A DNA stretch of 64,000 nucleotides, taken from an uncultured Serinicoccus sp. Its GTDB lineage: Bacteria > Actinomycetota > Actinomycetes > Actinomycetales > Dermatophilaceae. The notes under the pieces are model-generated. The model ran no database searches and was not told the origin of the DNA. It saw only the letters and a list, made by a program, of their open reading frames with translations. Below, in pieces: positions 1 to 9,084 of the stretch; position 1 is the first letter of the stretch; each line of letters starts with the position of its first letter. The stretch lies in assembly GCF_947500995.1 (NCBI RefSeq), contig NZ_CANMUA010000006.1:124001-188000 (forward strand), given 5' to 3'. Position numbers and translations under genes: made by a program.

Positions 1-176
1 AGCTCGCGCACGGCGCGCGGGGTGAGGCCGTCGCCGCAGATCTTGTCGCGGGGGAAGGTGGACTTCTCCAGGAGGAGGACGTCGAGCCCGTGGGCGGACA
101 GGTATGCCGCAGCGCTGGCCCCTCCCGGCCCGGCTCCCACGACGATGACGTCGGCGGTCTCGACCTGCTCACTCAC
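1..176 (-). CDS. Geranylgeranyl reductase-family FAD oxidoreductase, N-terminus only
   Basis: The first 58 residues of a flavoprotein that runs off the left edge of the window. A Rossmann FAD-binding start is visible: the glycine loop VVGAGPGG at residues 12-19, and an acidic end of the second strand at LLLEK (34-38). These are followed by CGDGLTPRAV (47-56), a sequence typical of geranylgeranyl reductase/MenJ-type enzymes that saturate polyprenyl chains. The start is the GTG at 176. Menaquinone genes follow within 14 kb, so a role in reducing the menaquinone side chain is plausible but inferred. A TAGACT box on this strand lies at 219-224, about 43 nt upstream. Confidence 0.8.
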   Translation of the reverse strand, partial: MSEQVETADVIVVGAGPGGASAAAYLSAHGLDVLLLEKSTFPRDKICGDGLTPRAVRE

Positions 177-309
177 GCTGTACGCCTCGCTTGTGACAAC
201 CTTCACGAACGCTGCCGAGTCTAGGCCCGGCCCTCACGCAGATCGGCCCAGGGGGGCCTGAGAGCGAATACGTCATACGACCCGCTCCAAATCCCGGGCG
301 GGCGCCACC

Positions 310-1029
310 TCACCGCGCCAGGACGTCGGCGAGGCGCAGCGCGCGCCCATGCTGCTCGGCCAGCTCCGCGGACTGGGCGAGGAAGAGCTCGGCGCAGGCC
401 AGCGCGTCGGTGAGCGCCGAGTGGGCTCGGTAGCGGGGCAGCCGGTAGTGCCTCCGGCAGGCGTCCAGCCGCAGCCGTCCGGAGGCCAGCTCCGGCGTCG
501 GGACCCGCAGCATCCGCTGCGCCAGGGTCAGGGTGTCGACCACCTGGAGCGGGACGTCGGTGCCGTAGAGGCGGCGACAGGCCGCGGAGAGGAACGCCGT
601 CTCGATCTGGGCGAAGTGCGCGAGCAGCACCCGGCGCACGGGCCGCGCATCCTCGGCCCCCTCGACGTCCCCGGTCCGCAGCGCCTCCAGCACCCCCGGC
701 AGCACCAGGGCGAGGTCGGGGCGGTGCGCGAGCCGGTCGTCGGTCAGGCCGTGGTGGACCGCGGACTCCCCCACGGGTCCCTGCGGCCGGACCAGCTCGT
801 GCCGGGCCCGCGCCAGGACGATCCTGCCGTGCACCACGGGCACGTGCCCGACGGAGAGGACCTCGTGGCGGCGCGGGTCGAGCCCGGTCGTCTCCAGGTC
901 CAGCGCCAGCAGCTGCACCTGCGCCAGCGGGGTCCGGGGGTCCACGGCGGACGCGGCGGCCAGGTCGGCCAGGGCGGTGCCGGGCGTGGGACGAGCACGA
1001 CGACCGGGGAGCAGCTCGCGCAGGCCCAT
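310..1029 (-). CDS. DnaQ-like 3'-5' exonuclease domain protein
   Basis: 239 residues. The DEDDh exonuclease fold is recognisable from DLETTGLD (residues 44-51, the Asp-x-Glu metal ligands), a second acidic site in HFAQIETAFL, and the C-terminal HSALTDALACAELFL (His-x4-Asp). It probably removes nucleotides from DNA or RNA 3' ends; the real substrate is unknown. The ATG overlaps the stop of the upstream CBS/nucleotidyltransferase gene by one base (TGATG), so the two are translationally coupled. This start is preferred over a longer in-frame extension, which would lie inside the upstream gene. Pairs of this exonuclease with DUF294 proteins are common in bacteria. Confidence 0.85.
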   Translation of the reverse strand: MGLRELLPGRRARPTPGTALADLAAASAVDPRTPLAQVQLLALDLETTGLDPRRHEVLSVGHVPVVHGRIVLARARHELVRPQGPVGESAVHHGLTDDRLAHRPDLALVLPGVLEALRTGDVEGAEDARPVRRVLLAHFAQIETAFLSAACRRLYGTDVPLQVVDTLTLAQRMLRVPTPELASGRLRLDACRRHYRLPRYRAHSALTDALACAELFLAQSAELAEQHGRALRLADVLAR

Positions 1030-2876
1030 CAGCCCACCTGCGGCGAGCGGGACGACAGGCCCTGCTGCGCCGCCCGCACGATGGCGAAGGCGTCCCGCAG
1101 GTGCCGCCGGTCCAGGCTGCCCAGCCGGCGCGGGTCGAGGTGGTTGTCCGGCGCCTCCCCCGCGGCCACCTGGGCGGCCTGGTGGCGCAGCCGGAGGTAG
1201 GACAGCAGCTCCAGGGCGTCCGTGAGGTCCGTCGCGGTCTCCGCCGCGATGACGCCCGCGTCGCGCGCCGCCAGCAGGCGCGCGCCGGTCCCGAGCGCCG
1301 TGGACCGTGCGCGCAGGGCGTGGACCCGGGCGAGCTGCACGATCGCGGCGATGCCCCGCTTGAGGTCGAGGGTGTCCCGGTGCTCGCCGGCGTCCTCCAG
1401 CACGAAACCGCGGAAGAAGCCGATGGGCGGACGCATCCGGGCCGCCTGCGCGGTGAGGTGGGCCAGCAGGAGGTCCGAGCGCCCGCCCAGCGGCACGACC
1501 TCGGCGCGCAGGCCCTCGACGAGCTCGGCCTCGCCGTGCACCGCCCGCATGTCGTAGAAGATGGCCGCCTGCAGCACGGCGTCCGGGGCGGGCTCGTCGC
1601 TCCACCGGCCGAACTGCGCGCGCCACCCGCCCACCCGCAGCCGCCACCGCGGGTTGGTCGCCATGACGTCGCCGTCGCACCGGGGCAGCCCGCAGGCCTC
1701 CAGCCCCTCGGTCACCCGCTCGGCCAGCGCGGCCCACCAGGGGTCGGAGGGGTCGGCGTCGTCGGCGAGCACGAGGGCGTGGTCCTGGTCGCCCCCCAGC
1801 CCCTGCTCCTCGCGGGCGGCCGACCCCAGGGCCACCCAGGCGTAGCGCCCCGGGGCGGGGCCGAGCGCGGACTCGGCCAGGACGACAAGACGTCGGGTCA
1901 GCGCGTCGGTGAGGGCCGCCACGACGCGGCCCACGTCCGCGGCGCTGGCGTCCTCCCGGACCAGCTGGCCCACGACGGCGGGGATCCGGGCCGCCTGCTC
2001 GACCACGCCCGCGACGTCGGCCTGCCGCTGGACGTCGGCGACGACGTAGACCGGGTTGGAGCGCTCGAGCCGCACGAGGTCGGTGGTGGTGACCAGCCCG
2101 AGCACCCGTCCGTCCTCCACGACGGGCAGGTGGTGGATGTTGCGGCCGGTCATCTCCAGCAGGGCCTCGAGCGCCAGGGCCCGGGCGGGCAGGGTGACCG
2201 GGTCCGGCGTCATGACCTCTGCGACCGGCCGGTCCGGCGAGACCCCCGCGGCGAGCACCCGGCGGCGCAGGTCGCGGTCGGTGACGATGCCGATCAGCCC
2301 ACCCTCGTCCATGACCAGCAGGGAGGAGACCCCGGCCTCGGTCATCGCCCGGGCCCCCTCCGCGACCGTGGCCGAGGGTGCGACCGAGACGGGGTCCACG
2401 CGCAGCAGGTCGCGCACCGCGGTCTTGAGGACCGCCGAGCCGCGGGCCGGGGTCTGCAGCTGGGTGATCGCCGCGGTGATGCGGCCGTGGTGGGTGGTGG
2501 CGAAGTGGACGGCCACGGCCGGGTGCTCGGCCACCAGCGCGTCGAAGTCCGGCTGCGGCAGCTCGAGCAGCAGCGTGTCCTCCCGGGCGGTCGCGGCATA
2601 CCGGGTCGGGGCGTGCTCGACGAGGGCGGACATGCCGAACCCGCTACCGGCACCCACCCGGTCGACGAGGTGGCCGTCGTCGGTGATGTCCACGGCACCG
2701 GACCGCACGAGGTAGAGGCGGTCGCCGCGGTCGCCGGGGCGCAGCACCACGGTGCCGCGCCGGGCGTAGCTCACGGTGCACCGCGAGGGGAGGCGGTCGA
2801 GGACGTCGGCGGGCAGCGTGTCGAAGGGCGCGTGCTCGGCCAGGAAGTCCCGGATCTCGGCGAGCTCGACGTCCAT
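1029..2876 (-). CDS. Cyclic-nucleotide-binding / CBS / DUF294 nucleotidyltransferase-like protein
   Basis: 615 residues with domains in this order: a cNMP-binding-like beta-roll (about 15-125), two CBS domains (about 152-270; the second contains MTPDPVTLP), a DUF294 nucleotidyltransferase-like core with GSAAREEQGLGGDQDHAL (351-368, the G-S and D-x-D signature of the fold), and a helical DUF294 C-terminal domain. This architecture is thought to sense adenylates and regulate a partner by nucleotidylation, as GlnD does, but no target is known. It lies 15 bp downstream of menG and overlaps the exonuclease start by one base, so menG, this gene and the exonuclease look like one transcript. Confidence 0.88.
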   Translation of the reverse strand: MDVELAEIRDFLAEHAPFDTLPADVLDRLPSRCTVSYARRGTVVLRPGDRGDRLYLVRSGAVDITDDGHLVDRVGAGSGFGMSALVEHAPTRYAATAREDTLLLELPQPDFDALVAEHPAVAVHFATTHHGRITAAITQLQTPARGSAVLKTAVRDLLRVDPVSVAPSATVAEGARAMTEAGVSSLLVMDEGGLIGIVTDRDLRRRVLAAGVSPDRPVAEVMTPDPVTLPARALALEALLEMTGRNIHHLPVVEDGRVLGLVTTTDLVRLERSNPVYVVADVQRQADVAGVVEQAARIPAVVGQLVREDASAADVGRVVAALTDALTRRLVVLAESALGPAPGRYAWVALGSAAREEQGLGGDQDHALVLADDADPSDPWWAALAERVTEGLEACGLPRCDGDVMATNPRWRLRVGGWRAQFGRWSDEPAPDAVLQAAIFYDMRAVHGEAELVEGLRAEVVPLGGRSDLLLAHLTAQAARMRPPIGFFRGFVLEDAGEHRDTLDLKRGIAAIVQLARVHALRARSTALGTGARLLAARDAGVIAAETATDLTDALELLSYLRLRHQAAQVAAGEAPDNHLDPRRLGSLDRRHLRDAFAIVRAAQQGLSSRSPQVG

Positions 2877-2891
2877 GGCCCCGCCGTCCTC

Positions 2892-3620
2892 CTACGCCGC
2901 GGCGTCCGGGGTGGCGGCGTCGCCCGGGGCGACGGCGTGGTGCAGGGCGACGACACCGCCGGTGAGGTTGCGCCACCGCACCTGTCCCCACCCCGCGGCC
3001 CGGACCTGCTCGGCCAGCTCGCGCTGCGCCGGCCAGGCGCGGATGGACTCGGCGAGGTAGACGTAGGACTCGGGGTTGGAGCTCACCCGGCGGGCGACCT
3101 GGGGCAGGGCCCGCATGAGGTAGTTGCGGTAGACGGTCGAGAAGACGGGCACCACCGGGCGGCTGAACTCGCACACCACCAGGCGCCCGCCCGGACGGGT
3201 GACCCGCCCGAACTCGCGCAGGGCCACGCCCACGTCGGCGACGTTGCGCAGGCCGAAGCTCACCGTCACCACGTCGAAGGCGTCGTCGGCGAAGGGCAGC
3301 CGCATCGCGTCCGCGGCGGTGAAGGGCAGGTCGGGGCGGCGCCGGTAGCCCTCGGCGAGCATGCCGTGGGAGAAGTCGGCCGGGACCACCTGGACCCCCC
3401 GGTCGGCGTACGGCTCGCTGGAGGTCCCCGTGCCCGCGGCGATGTCGAGCACCCGCTCCCCGGGGGCGGCGTCGACCGCGCGGGTCACCGCGCGCCGCCA
3501 GAGGTGGTCGATGCCCCCGGTGAGCACGGTGTTGGTGAGGTCGTAGCGCCGAGCCACCGCGTCGAACATCCGGGCCACCTCGTGCGGTTGCTTGTCCAGG
3601 TCGGCTCGCGTCGGGCTCAT
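2892..3620 (-). CDS. menG: Demethylmenaquinone methyltransferase
   Basis: 242 residues, the usual length for UbiE/MenG. It methylates demethylmenaquinone with S-adenosylmethionine in the last step of menaquinone synthesis. Visible features are the N-terminal [16 protein letters not shown], the SAM motif [10 protein letters not shown] (57-66), and [19 protein letters not shown], all characteristic of the family. I take the ATG at 3620, which has a GGGAGA about 9 nt upstream; an in-frame ATG at 3629 is possible. It diverges from an intact-looking menF start region whose menF has been cut off (3659-3730). The intact menF is now 4 kb away, beside a second, decayed menG copy. Confidence 0.95.
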   Translation of the reverse strand: MSPTRADLDKQPHEVARMFDAVARRYDLTNTVLTGGIDHLWRRAVTRAVDAAPGERVLDIAAGTGTSSEPYADRGVQVVPADFSHGMLAEGYRRRPDLPFTAADAMRLPFADDAFDVVTVSFGLRNVADVGVALREFGRVTRPGGRLVVCEFSRPVVPVFSTVYRNYLMRALPQVARRVSSNPESYVYLAESIRAWPAQRELAEQVRAAGWGQVRWRNLTGGVVALHHAVAPGDAATPDAAA

Positions 3621-3693
3621 GGCGGGCATTCTCCCACCACCTCCTACGATGGTCGGCTGTGGCTGTGACCCGTCCCGTGCCCCGTCTGCGCGC
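3594..3693. repeat. Direct repeat, left copy (menG/menF start region)
   Basis: 100 bp that recur at 7609-7708 with four mismatches and a constant offset of 4015 bp. The repeat holds the first nine or so codons of menG on the minus strand, the divergent promoter region, and the first 11-12 codons of menF on the plus strand. Together the two copies bracket the NTPase/TPR gene. Confidence 0.95.
3645..3650 (+). promoter_or_regulatory. Captured menF -10 box
   Basis: TACGAT lying 8 nt before the GTG of the truncated menF fragment. It is identical to the box ahead of the real menF at 7660-7665, so this promoter should now read into the inserted NTPase gene. A second TAnnnT box, TAGACT at 3723-3728, lies 7 nt before the NTPase GTG at 3736. 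Confidence 0.55.
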
Positions 3694-3730
3694 GGTGCAG
3701 GAGCCCGGCGTGGCGGGCCTCCTAGACTGA
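3659..3730 (+). pseudogene. Truncated menF 5' fragment
   Basis: A GTG start and 11-12 codons identical to the start of the intact isochorismate synthase at 7674 ([12 protein letters not shown]), followed by about 11 unrelated codons and a TGA at 3728-3730. The stop lies 5 nt before the GTG of the NTPase gene. The fragment could act as a translated leader that carries ribosomes from the menF promoter to the NTPase start; that role is inference. Confidence 0.75.
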
Positions 3731-3735
3731 CTCTC

Positions 3736-6700
3736 GTGGACCGCGACATGCACGGTGGGCCCGACTCGGGCGGGCCGGAGGCGCGCGGCTCGGAACCCGG
3801 ATTCGTCGGGGTCTCGCGGCATGGGCTGGTCGCCGGGCTCACCGCCGTCGTGGATGAGCTCCGTGCCGGCGGATCGTCACGCTGGGTGTCGCTGGAAGCA
3901 CCGTCGGGATGGGGCAAGACTCGCATCGCACGTGAGCTGTATGCCTCGCTCGCGGCACGGCAGCAGTCACCGGCGTACTGGCCGCCGCACATCACCGCCG
4001 ACAGCGCGCTGAACGCCGCCGAGGTCTCGGCCAGACGCAAGAAAGTCAACCCCGCCGTCGCCCATGAGCCCGGGAGCCTGCCCGGCTACCTCTGGTGGGG
4101 AATCAGCTGTTCGTCGCGGCACGGGGTTGCCTCCATCGCCCTCGCCCAGGACATCGGCGTTCTCGAGGCGCACGGCCCCTACCTCGACGACGCCTGGCGG
4201 CGGCTACCGCGCACCGGCAGGGGCGCCGACGACGCCCGCGCGTTCGCGCTCGCCGCAGCCGACGAGGGGGCGATGCACCTGGCCGACACCGTGGTGCAGG
4301 AGGCGCTCGGTGCCGCCGTGCCCGGGTTGGGGCTCGTGCGCTGGGTGGGCGAGTGGGCGTGGAACAAGGGGCGTGACCGTAGCGAGCGTCGCACCCGGCT
4401 CGAGAGCGCAGAGGCGGTCGCCCCCCAGCACGACGACATCGGTGACCAGGTGGTGTCGATGCTCACCCGGCTCGCGCGACCGGAGCTGCCCGCCGTGCTC
4501 GTGGTCGAGGACCTCCACGACGCCGACCCTCTGCTCGTCGACGTGCTGGGTCGACTCGTCGCCTCCGACCGCGCGGTGCTCGTCATCTCGACAGGCTGGC
4601 CCGGCCACCTCACCGAGAGCCCGGAGGTCGCCGCCGCGTGGGACCGCCTGGGCGAGCACCTGGTGCGGGTCTCGAGCGAGGACTGCACACCGCTGCCCTC
4701 ACCCTTCCCGCCGGACGCGAGCCTCGCCCCGCTGGACGAGCAGGACCTGTCCACCATCCTGCGGCATTACTACCCCCAGGTGGACGGCGAGACCGAGCGG
4801 CTCGTCCGTGAGCGCTACGCCAACCCCCTCGCCCTTGAGCTGTTCTGCCAGATCGACCGGGTCCGCCGCCGCTTCGGCGACCGGGAGCTGCGCCTCACGG
4901 CCGCCGACATCGACCACCTGCCCGCCACGGTGCGAGGGCTGTACCGCCAGCACTGGATCGAGCTCCCCGAGACGGTGCGCCACGCGCTCGCGGTCGCGAC
5001 CCTCGGCATACCCGTCGTCCTCGAACCCACCACCGGCCGCTCACCCCTGTGGAACCAAGACCTCATGGTCGAGGCCCTGCGGGCTCTGGAGCTGCCGGAC
5101 GTCGCCGAGGTCGCCGACTCCCTGGAGACCGCCTCGACGTCGTACGCGTGGGCGCGCGCCGTCACCGACACTCTGCGCCGGTTCGCCGAGCCCGACCAGC
5201 TTCAGGTCGCCGTCGAGGACCACCGTTCTTACCTCTTCGAGGATGAGATCCGGGTCGTGAAGAACCTCTTGGCGGTGCGGCTCGCCGGCCGGGTCTCGCG
5301 GGAGCCCGACCTGGAGCAACGCGAGCACGCGGCCCGGCTGTTGCTGGCCCTGGAGGCCGAGGGCTTCGTCGACGACCCCGGCCTTGTCGCCTCGGCGACC
5401 TTGGCACTGCTGGACCTGTTGCGGGACGACCCGAGGGAGCTGCGTGAGCGGATCCGCGTCGCGGAGCACGCGCTCACTCGCCTCGACCCCGTGTCGGGTG
5501 CCGGCGTCTCGTTGCGCCGCGACCTCGGCCAGGCGCAGCGCCTGCTCGGGCGCCAGGCCGACGCCGAGCGCACTCTCCTCTCGCTCCTCACAGACCTGGA
5601 ACGGGACCGTGCTGCCCACGACCCAGACCTGCTCGACGTCCGTTACCAGTATGTCGCCAACCTGGGCAGCGGGCTCCTGGGCCCACGCCACCGCGAGCTG
5701 GAAGAGCTCGAACGCGACACCGCGGCGGTGTTCGGCGAAGGTGACCGGCGAACCCTGCGAGCGGCCAATGTCGCAGCGATCGCCCTGAGCGAGCTGGGTC
5801 GCGTCGACGATGCCGTTCACACCCGGCGCGACCTGGTGCGGCGGGCGGAAGCGGCCCTCGGCAGCAGCGACGAGACGACGTTGTTGCTCCTCGCGAATCT
5901 CGGCTACGACCTCCGGGATGCCGGAGCCCGCGACGAGGCACGAGAACTCTCCGAGCACGTCCGCAGCAGACGGGCTGACGTGCTGGGCCCTCTCCATCCG
6001 GACACCCTGTGGAGTCGGCGACACGTCCTCTCGTACGCGGTCTCGGACGGCCGCTTCGCCGAAGCCGCCGAGCAGTACCAGGCGCTGTGCCGCGAGGTGG
6101 ACGACGGGGTCGGCCCGTTCCACCCCGAGGCGCTCTGGGCACTCGATGGATATGCCGACCTGCTCACCCACATCGGCGGAGTCGACGAGGCGCTCCATAT
6201 CCGCGACGAGCTCGTCCGGCGGAGCGAGCTGGGCTCTGGGCGGCATGGGGTGGCAGCCCTGCAAGCGCGGCGTGACAGGGCCGGGCTCCTGGCCACCCAG
6301 GGCCGGTTCGATAAGGCCGGGACCGAGTACGACCAGCTCGTCGACGACATGGAACGCGTGCTGGGCCCCCTCGACGCCCTCACCCTGGGTGCCCGCAGGG
6401 CGGCCGCGCAGCTTGTTGCCGACATCGAGGGTCCGCACGCGGCCGTTCCTGAGCAGCGGCGGCTTGCCGAGGAGGCCACCGTGGCCCTGGGCCGAGGACA
6501 CTGGCTCACGGTCTCCGCGACGCGGGAGGCCGCCGTCAGCGTCGCAGCCGCTGAGGGACCGGATGCCGCCGTCGAGATCCTGCAACAACTGCTCGACGAC
6601 CAGCGGGTGACCGGGACGGCCGACCCTGCAGGCGTGGCAGCGACAGTGGCCGATCTCGCCTACGCCCATCGCTCAGCTAGGCGCCATGAGGTGGCGCTGA

Positions 6701-7479
6701 CCCTCGTCGAGGACGAGATCAGTCGGCTCACGAGCGTTCTCGGACCTGTCTCGGCGCCCGTCGTCCAGCTGCGTAGCGAACACGCCCTGACGCTGCACCT
6801 CGCCAGACGGAGCGAAGAAGCGATCACGGTTTTCCTCGACGCGCTCCACGACCTCGACGAGGCACGTAGCGACACAGACCCCCAGGTTCTCTGGCTGAAG
6901 ACCTCACTCGGCGATGTGTTGAGCGAGTCAGGGCGCACGGCCGAGGCGGTAGAACTGCTGCAGCAGACCTACGCCACCGCTGACGTCGCGCTCGGCGCCG
7001 CACACCAGTCCACACTTCGCGCCGGAATCCGGCTCATGTGGGCGATGCAGCGCGCACCAGGGACCGGCCCAGAGTCCTTCGCCCTCGGGATGCGCCTGGT
7101 CGGACCCGTGCGCGCCGCCTACGGGCCTCGCAGCCCTCTCTATGAGTCCGTCCTCACCGCGCTGGCCAACGGCACAGTCGCCGCGGTCGAGCGCGAGGAC
7201 GAGGTCGAGACCGCTGCAGCTCTCCTCACCCCGGTGGTGCCCTATTTGGAGGAGTACGTCTCGCTGATCCAGGCAGACCCGTCCTCGCGTCCCTACGACC
7301 TGGGGTATGCCCACCTTCGGCTCGGGTACGCGCGTTTCTTTACCGGCGATCCCCGGTGCTGCGAGGACTTCGCTGTCGCCGTACCCGGACTCGAACACGC
7401 GCCAGACGGAGACACCACCGAGCTCGAATCGTGCCGAAAACTCATCGAGATCGCCCGCGGCGTGTACGGGCCGGGCTGA
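3736..7479 (+). CDS. STAND-like P-loop NTPase with C-terminal TPR array
   Basis: About 1,247 residues. A P-loop APSGWGKTR lies at 55-63 (Ala replaces the usual first Gly), and the Walker B-like [11 protein letters not shown] near 254-264. A helical region follows, then from about residue 560 to 1150 a long run of tetratricopeptide/kinesin-light-chain-like repeats with the recurring LG-x-HP-x-TL turn (for example [11 protein letters not shown] and [10 protein letters not shown]). This layout is that of STAND signalling ATPases, in which the TPR part binds a trigger and the NTPase oligomerises. No effector domain precedes the P-loop, so any killing or signalling partner is unidentified. Codon use is visibly less G/C-biased than in the neighbours. 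GTG 3736 is preferred because TAGACT lies 7 nt upstream; ATG 3748 is the alternative. It sits between duplicated menG/menF ends, which marks it as inserted DNA. A defence role is inference. Confidence 0.8.
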   Translation: MDRDMHGGPDSGGPEARGSEPGFVGVSRHGLVAGLTAVVDELRAGGSSRWVSLEAPSGWGKTRIARELYASLAARQQSPAYWPPHITADSALNAAEVSARRKKVNPAVAHEPGSLPGYLWWGISCSSRHGVASIALAQDIGVLEAHGPYLDDAWRRLPRTGRGADDARAFALAAADEGAMHLADTVVQEALGAAVPGLGLVRWVGEWAWNKGRDRSERRTRLESAEAVAPQHDDIGDQVVSMLTRLARPELPAVLVVEDLHDADPLLVDVLGRLVASDRAVLVISTGWPGHLTESPEVAAAWDRLGEHLVRVSSEDCTPLPSPFPPDASLAPLDEQDLSTILRHYYPQVDGETERLVRERYANPLALELFCQIDRVRRRFGDRELRLTAADIDHLPATVRGLYRQHWIELPETVRHALAVATLGIPVVLEPTTGRSPLWNQDLMVEALRALELPDVAEVADSLETASTSYAWARAVTDTLRRFAEPDQLQVAVEDHRSYLFEDEIRVVKNLLAVRLAGRVSREPDLEQREHAARLLLALEAEGFVDDPGLVASATLALLDLLRDDPRELRERIRVAEHALTRLDPVSGAGVSLRRDLGQAQRLLGRQADAERTLLSLLTDLERDRAAHDPDLLDVRYQYVANLGSGLLGPRHRELEELERDTAAVFGEGDRRTLRAANVAAIALSELGRVDDAVHTRRDLVRRAEAALGSSDETTLLLLANLGYDLRDAGARDEARELSEHVRSRRADVLGPLHPDTLWSRRHVLSYAVSDGRFAEAAEQYQALCREVDDGVGPFHPEALWALDGYADLLTHIGGVDEALHIRDELVRRSELGSGRHGVAALQARRDRAGLLATQGRFDKAGTEYDQLVDDMERVLGPLDALTLGARRAAAQLVADIEGPHAAVPEQRRLAEEATVALGRGHWLTVSATREAAVSVAAAEGPDAAVEILQQLLDDQRVTGTADPAGVAATVADLAYAHRSARRHEVALTLVEDEISRLTSVLGPVSAPVVQLRSEHALTLHLARRSEEAITVFLDALHDLDEARSDTDPQVLWLKTSLGDVLSESGRTAEAVELLQQTYATADVALGAAHQSTLRAGIRLMWAMQRAPGTGPESFALGMRLVGPVRAAYGPRSPLYESVLTALANGTVAAVEREDEVETAAALLTPVVPYLEEYVSLIQADPSSRPYDLGYAHLRLGYARFFTGDPRCCEDFAVAVPGLEHAPDGDTTELESCRKLIEIARGVYGPG

Positions 7480-7519
7480 CGCCGCTGAGGTCCGTCCTGG
7501 TCACCGCCCCCCAGCCACG

Positions 7520-7635
7520 GCATGGTGGATGGCGAGCACCCGCCGGTGAGGTCGCGTCACCGAACCTGGCGCCAGCCGGCCACCCGGACGACCGCGCGGC
7601 CAGAGGTGGTCCAGGTCGGCTCGCGCCGGGCTCAT
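7520..7635 (-). pseudogene. Decayed second copy of menG
   Basis: A 115-bp remnant that aligns in three pieces with intact menG. Positions 7520-7590 match the C-terminal coding region near 2931-2990. Positions 7591-7609 match the piece around 3484-3507 (CCAGAGGTGGT). Positions 7609-7635 match the N-terminal codons including the CAT start. The two large middle segments of menG are gone. Before decay, this copy must have stood divergently beside the intact menF, as menG and the menF fragment do at 3.6 kb. It marks the right boundary of the inserted segment. Confidence 0.85.
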
Positions 7636-7708
7636 GACGGGCACTCTCCCACCACGTCCTACGATGGTCGGCTGTGGCTGTGACCCGTCCCGTGCCCCGT
7701 CTGCGCGC
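7609..7708. repeat. Direct repeat, right copy (menG/menF start region)
   Basis: 96% identical to 3594-3693. This copy carries the working menF promoter and start. On its left the menG side is a deletion remnant. Beyond 7708 the sequence continues as intact menF, whereas the left copy turns into unrelated sequence at the matching base. Confidence 0.95.
7660..7665 (+). promoter_or_regulatory. -10 box of menF, probably leaderless
   Basis: TACGAT ends 8 nt before the GTG at 7674, so transcription would begin at or next to the start codon. No Shine-Dalgarno sequence is present. Confidence 0.55.
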
Positions 7709-9014
7709 CCGCACCCTCGCGGTGGACGCGCCCGGCGACCTGCTCACCCGTATCCCGGACGAGATCGACCCCAGCGAGGTCGTGGCCTGGCTGCGCGAGG
7801 GCGACGGCCTCGTGGGCTGGGGACGGGTCGCCGGCGTGCGCTCGAACGGCGCGGACCGGTTCGTCGAGGCCGAGCGGTGGTGGACCGCGGTGCAGGAGCA
7901 CGCGCAGGTCGAGGACGGTGTGCGGCTGCCGGGCACCGGGCTGGTGACCTTCGGGTCCTTCACCTTCTCCCCGGACTCGGCCGACGCCAGCGTGCTCACC
8001 ATCCCCCGGGTCGTCATCGGCCGGCGGGACGGCCTGGCCTGGGTGACCCAGGTGGTGGTGGACGACGAGCCGTGGCCGACCGCGCACCCGGCCGAGCTGC
8101 TCGGGCGCACCAACGCCGACATCGAGGTCCTCGACCCCCTCGTGGAGGCCCCGGGCGCCGTGGCCGCCGACCGGTGGCCGGAGGTCGTGGACCATGCCGT
8201 CGGGCGGATCGGGCGCGGCGAGGTCGCGAAGGTGGTGCTGGCCCGCGACGTGCAGGTGCGGCACCGCGACGGGCACGTGGTGCGGCTGGCCCCGGTGCTC
8301 GAGCGGCTGGAGAAGCGGTACGCCGCGACCTGGACCTTCGCCGTCGAGGGGCTGGTGGGGGCCACCCCGGAGATGCTCGTGCGGCTGCAGGGCGGCCGGG
8401 CGCGCTCCCGGGTGCTGGCGGGCACGATCCGCCGGCCCAACGGCATACCCGTGCGCCGGGTCGGGGACGCCCTGGCCGCCGCGCCCGACCCCGAGCACCC
8501 GGTGGACCCGCGGCTGCGGCTGGTGAGCAGCGAGAAGGACCTCGACGAGCACGCCTTCGCGGTGCGCTCGGTGGCCGAGGCGCTGGCCCCGCACTGCGCG
8601 GACCTCGTGGTGCCGGAGGCGCCCTACGTGCTCGAGCTGCCGGACGTCTACCACCTCGCGAGCGACCTCACCGGGACGATGCGCAGCGGGGCCACCTCGC
8701 TGCGGCTGGCCGCGGCGCTGCACCCGTCGGCCGCGGTCTGCGGGACCCCCACCGACCCCGCCGCGCGGCTCATCGCCGAGCTGGAGGGCATGGACCGGGG
8801 GCGCTACGCCGGGCCGGTCGGGTGGATGGACGCCTCGGGCGACGGGGACTGGGGCATCGCGCTGCGCTGCGGCGAGCTCGCCGAGGACCGGCACTCGATG
8901 CGGCTCTTCGCCGGCGGCGGGATCGTCGCCGCGTCCGACCCGCAGGCCGAGCTGGCCGAGACCGAGGTCAAGCTCACCGCCATGCGCCACGCCCTGGGGC
9001 TCGGCGGGACCTGA
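7674..9014 (+). CDS. menF: Isochorismate synthase (MenF/EntC family)
   Basis: 446 residues. It converts chorismate to isochorismate, the entry step of menaquinone synthesis. The chorismate-binding core is clear in the C-terminal half: VAKVVLARDVQV, GATPEMLVRL (with the Mg-binding Glu), AGTIRRP, the conserved HPSAAVCGTPTDPA, GRYAGPVGW and FAGGGIVAASDP. The 5' end ([12 protein letters not shown]) is duplicated at 3659. menD lies 3.3 kb downstream on the other strand, and menG is 4 kb upstream, so the pathway genes are split by inserted or unrelated genes. A siderophore EntC role is possible, but no siderophore genes are visible and menD/menG favour menaquinone. Confidence 0.92.
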   Translation: MAVTRPVPRLRARTLAVDAPGDLLTRIPDEIDPSEVVAWLREGDGLVGWGRVAGVRSNGADRFVEAERWWTAVQEHAQVEDGVRLPGTGLVTFGSFTFSPDSADASVLTIPRVVIGRRDGLAWVTQVVVDDEPWPTAHPAELLGRTNADIEVLDPLVEAPGAVAADRWPEVVDHAVGRIGRGEVAKVVLARDVQVRHRDGHVVRLAPVLERLEKRYAATWTFAVEGLVGATPEMLVRLQGGRARSRVLAGTIRRPNGIPVRRVGDALAAAPDPEHPVDPRLRLVSSEKDLDEHAFAVRSVAEALAPHCADLVVPEAPYVLELPDVYHLASDLTGTMRSGATSLRLAAALHPSAAVCGTPTDPAARLIAELEGMDRGRYAGPVGWMDASGDGDWGIALRCGELAEDRHSMRLFAGGGIVAASDPQAELAETEVKLTAMRHALGLGGT

Positions 9015-9025
9015 CGGCTGGAGGT

Positions 9026-9046
9026 CGACCCGGCGGACCCGGGTCG
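9026..9046. terminator. Hairpin between convergent menF and GNAT genes
   Basis: An 8-bp G+C stem, CGACCCGG paired with CCGGGTCG, around a 5-nt loop. It lies 12 nt past the menF stop and 39 nt past the stop of the facing GNAT gene. No T-run is present, as is usual in actinobacteria. Confidence 0.5.
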
Positions 9047-9084
9047 GCGCTGGTGGCCGGAGGTCGGACCTGAGGGCCGGGGCG

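Noticed and set aside
1101..3668. An 855-codon plus-strand frame opposite the CBS/nucleotidyltransferase and menG genes
   Set aside because: No domain, no plausible start, and the minus-strand genes are clearly real.
3594..7708. The NTPase segment considered as a transposon
   Set aside because: No transposase, integrase, terminal inverted repeat or tRNA target; the flanking repeats are pieces of menG and menF.
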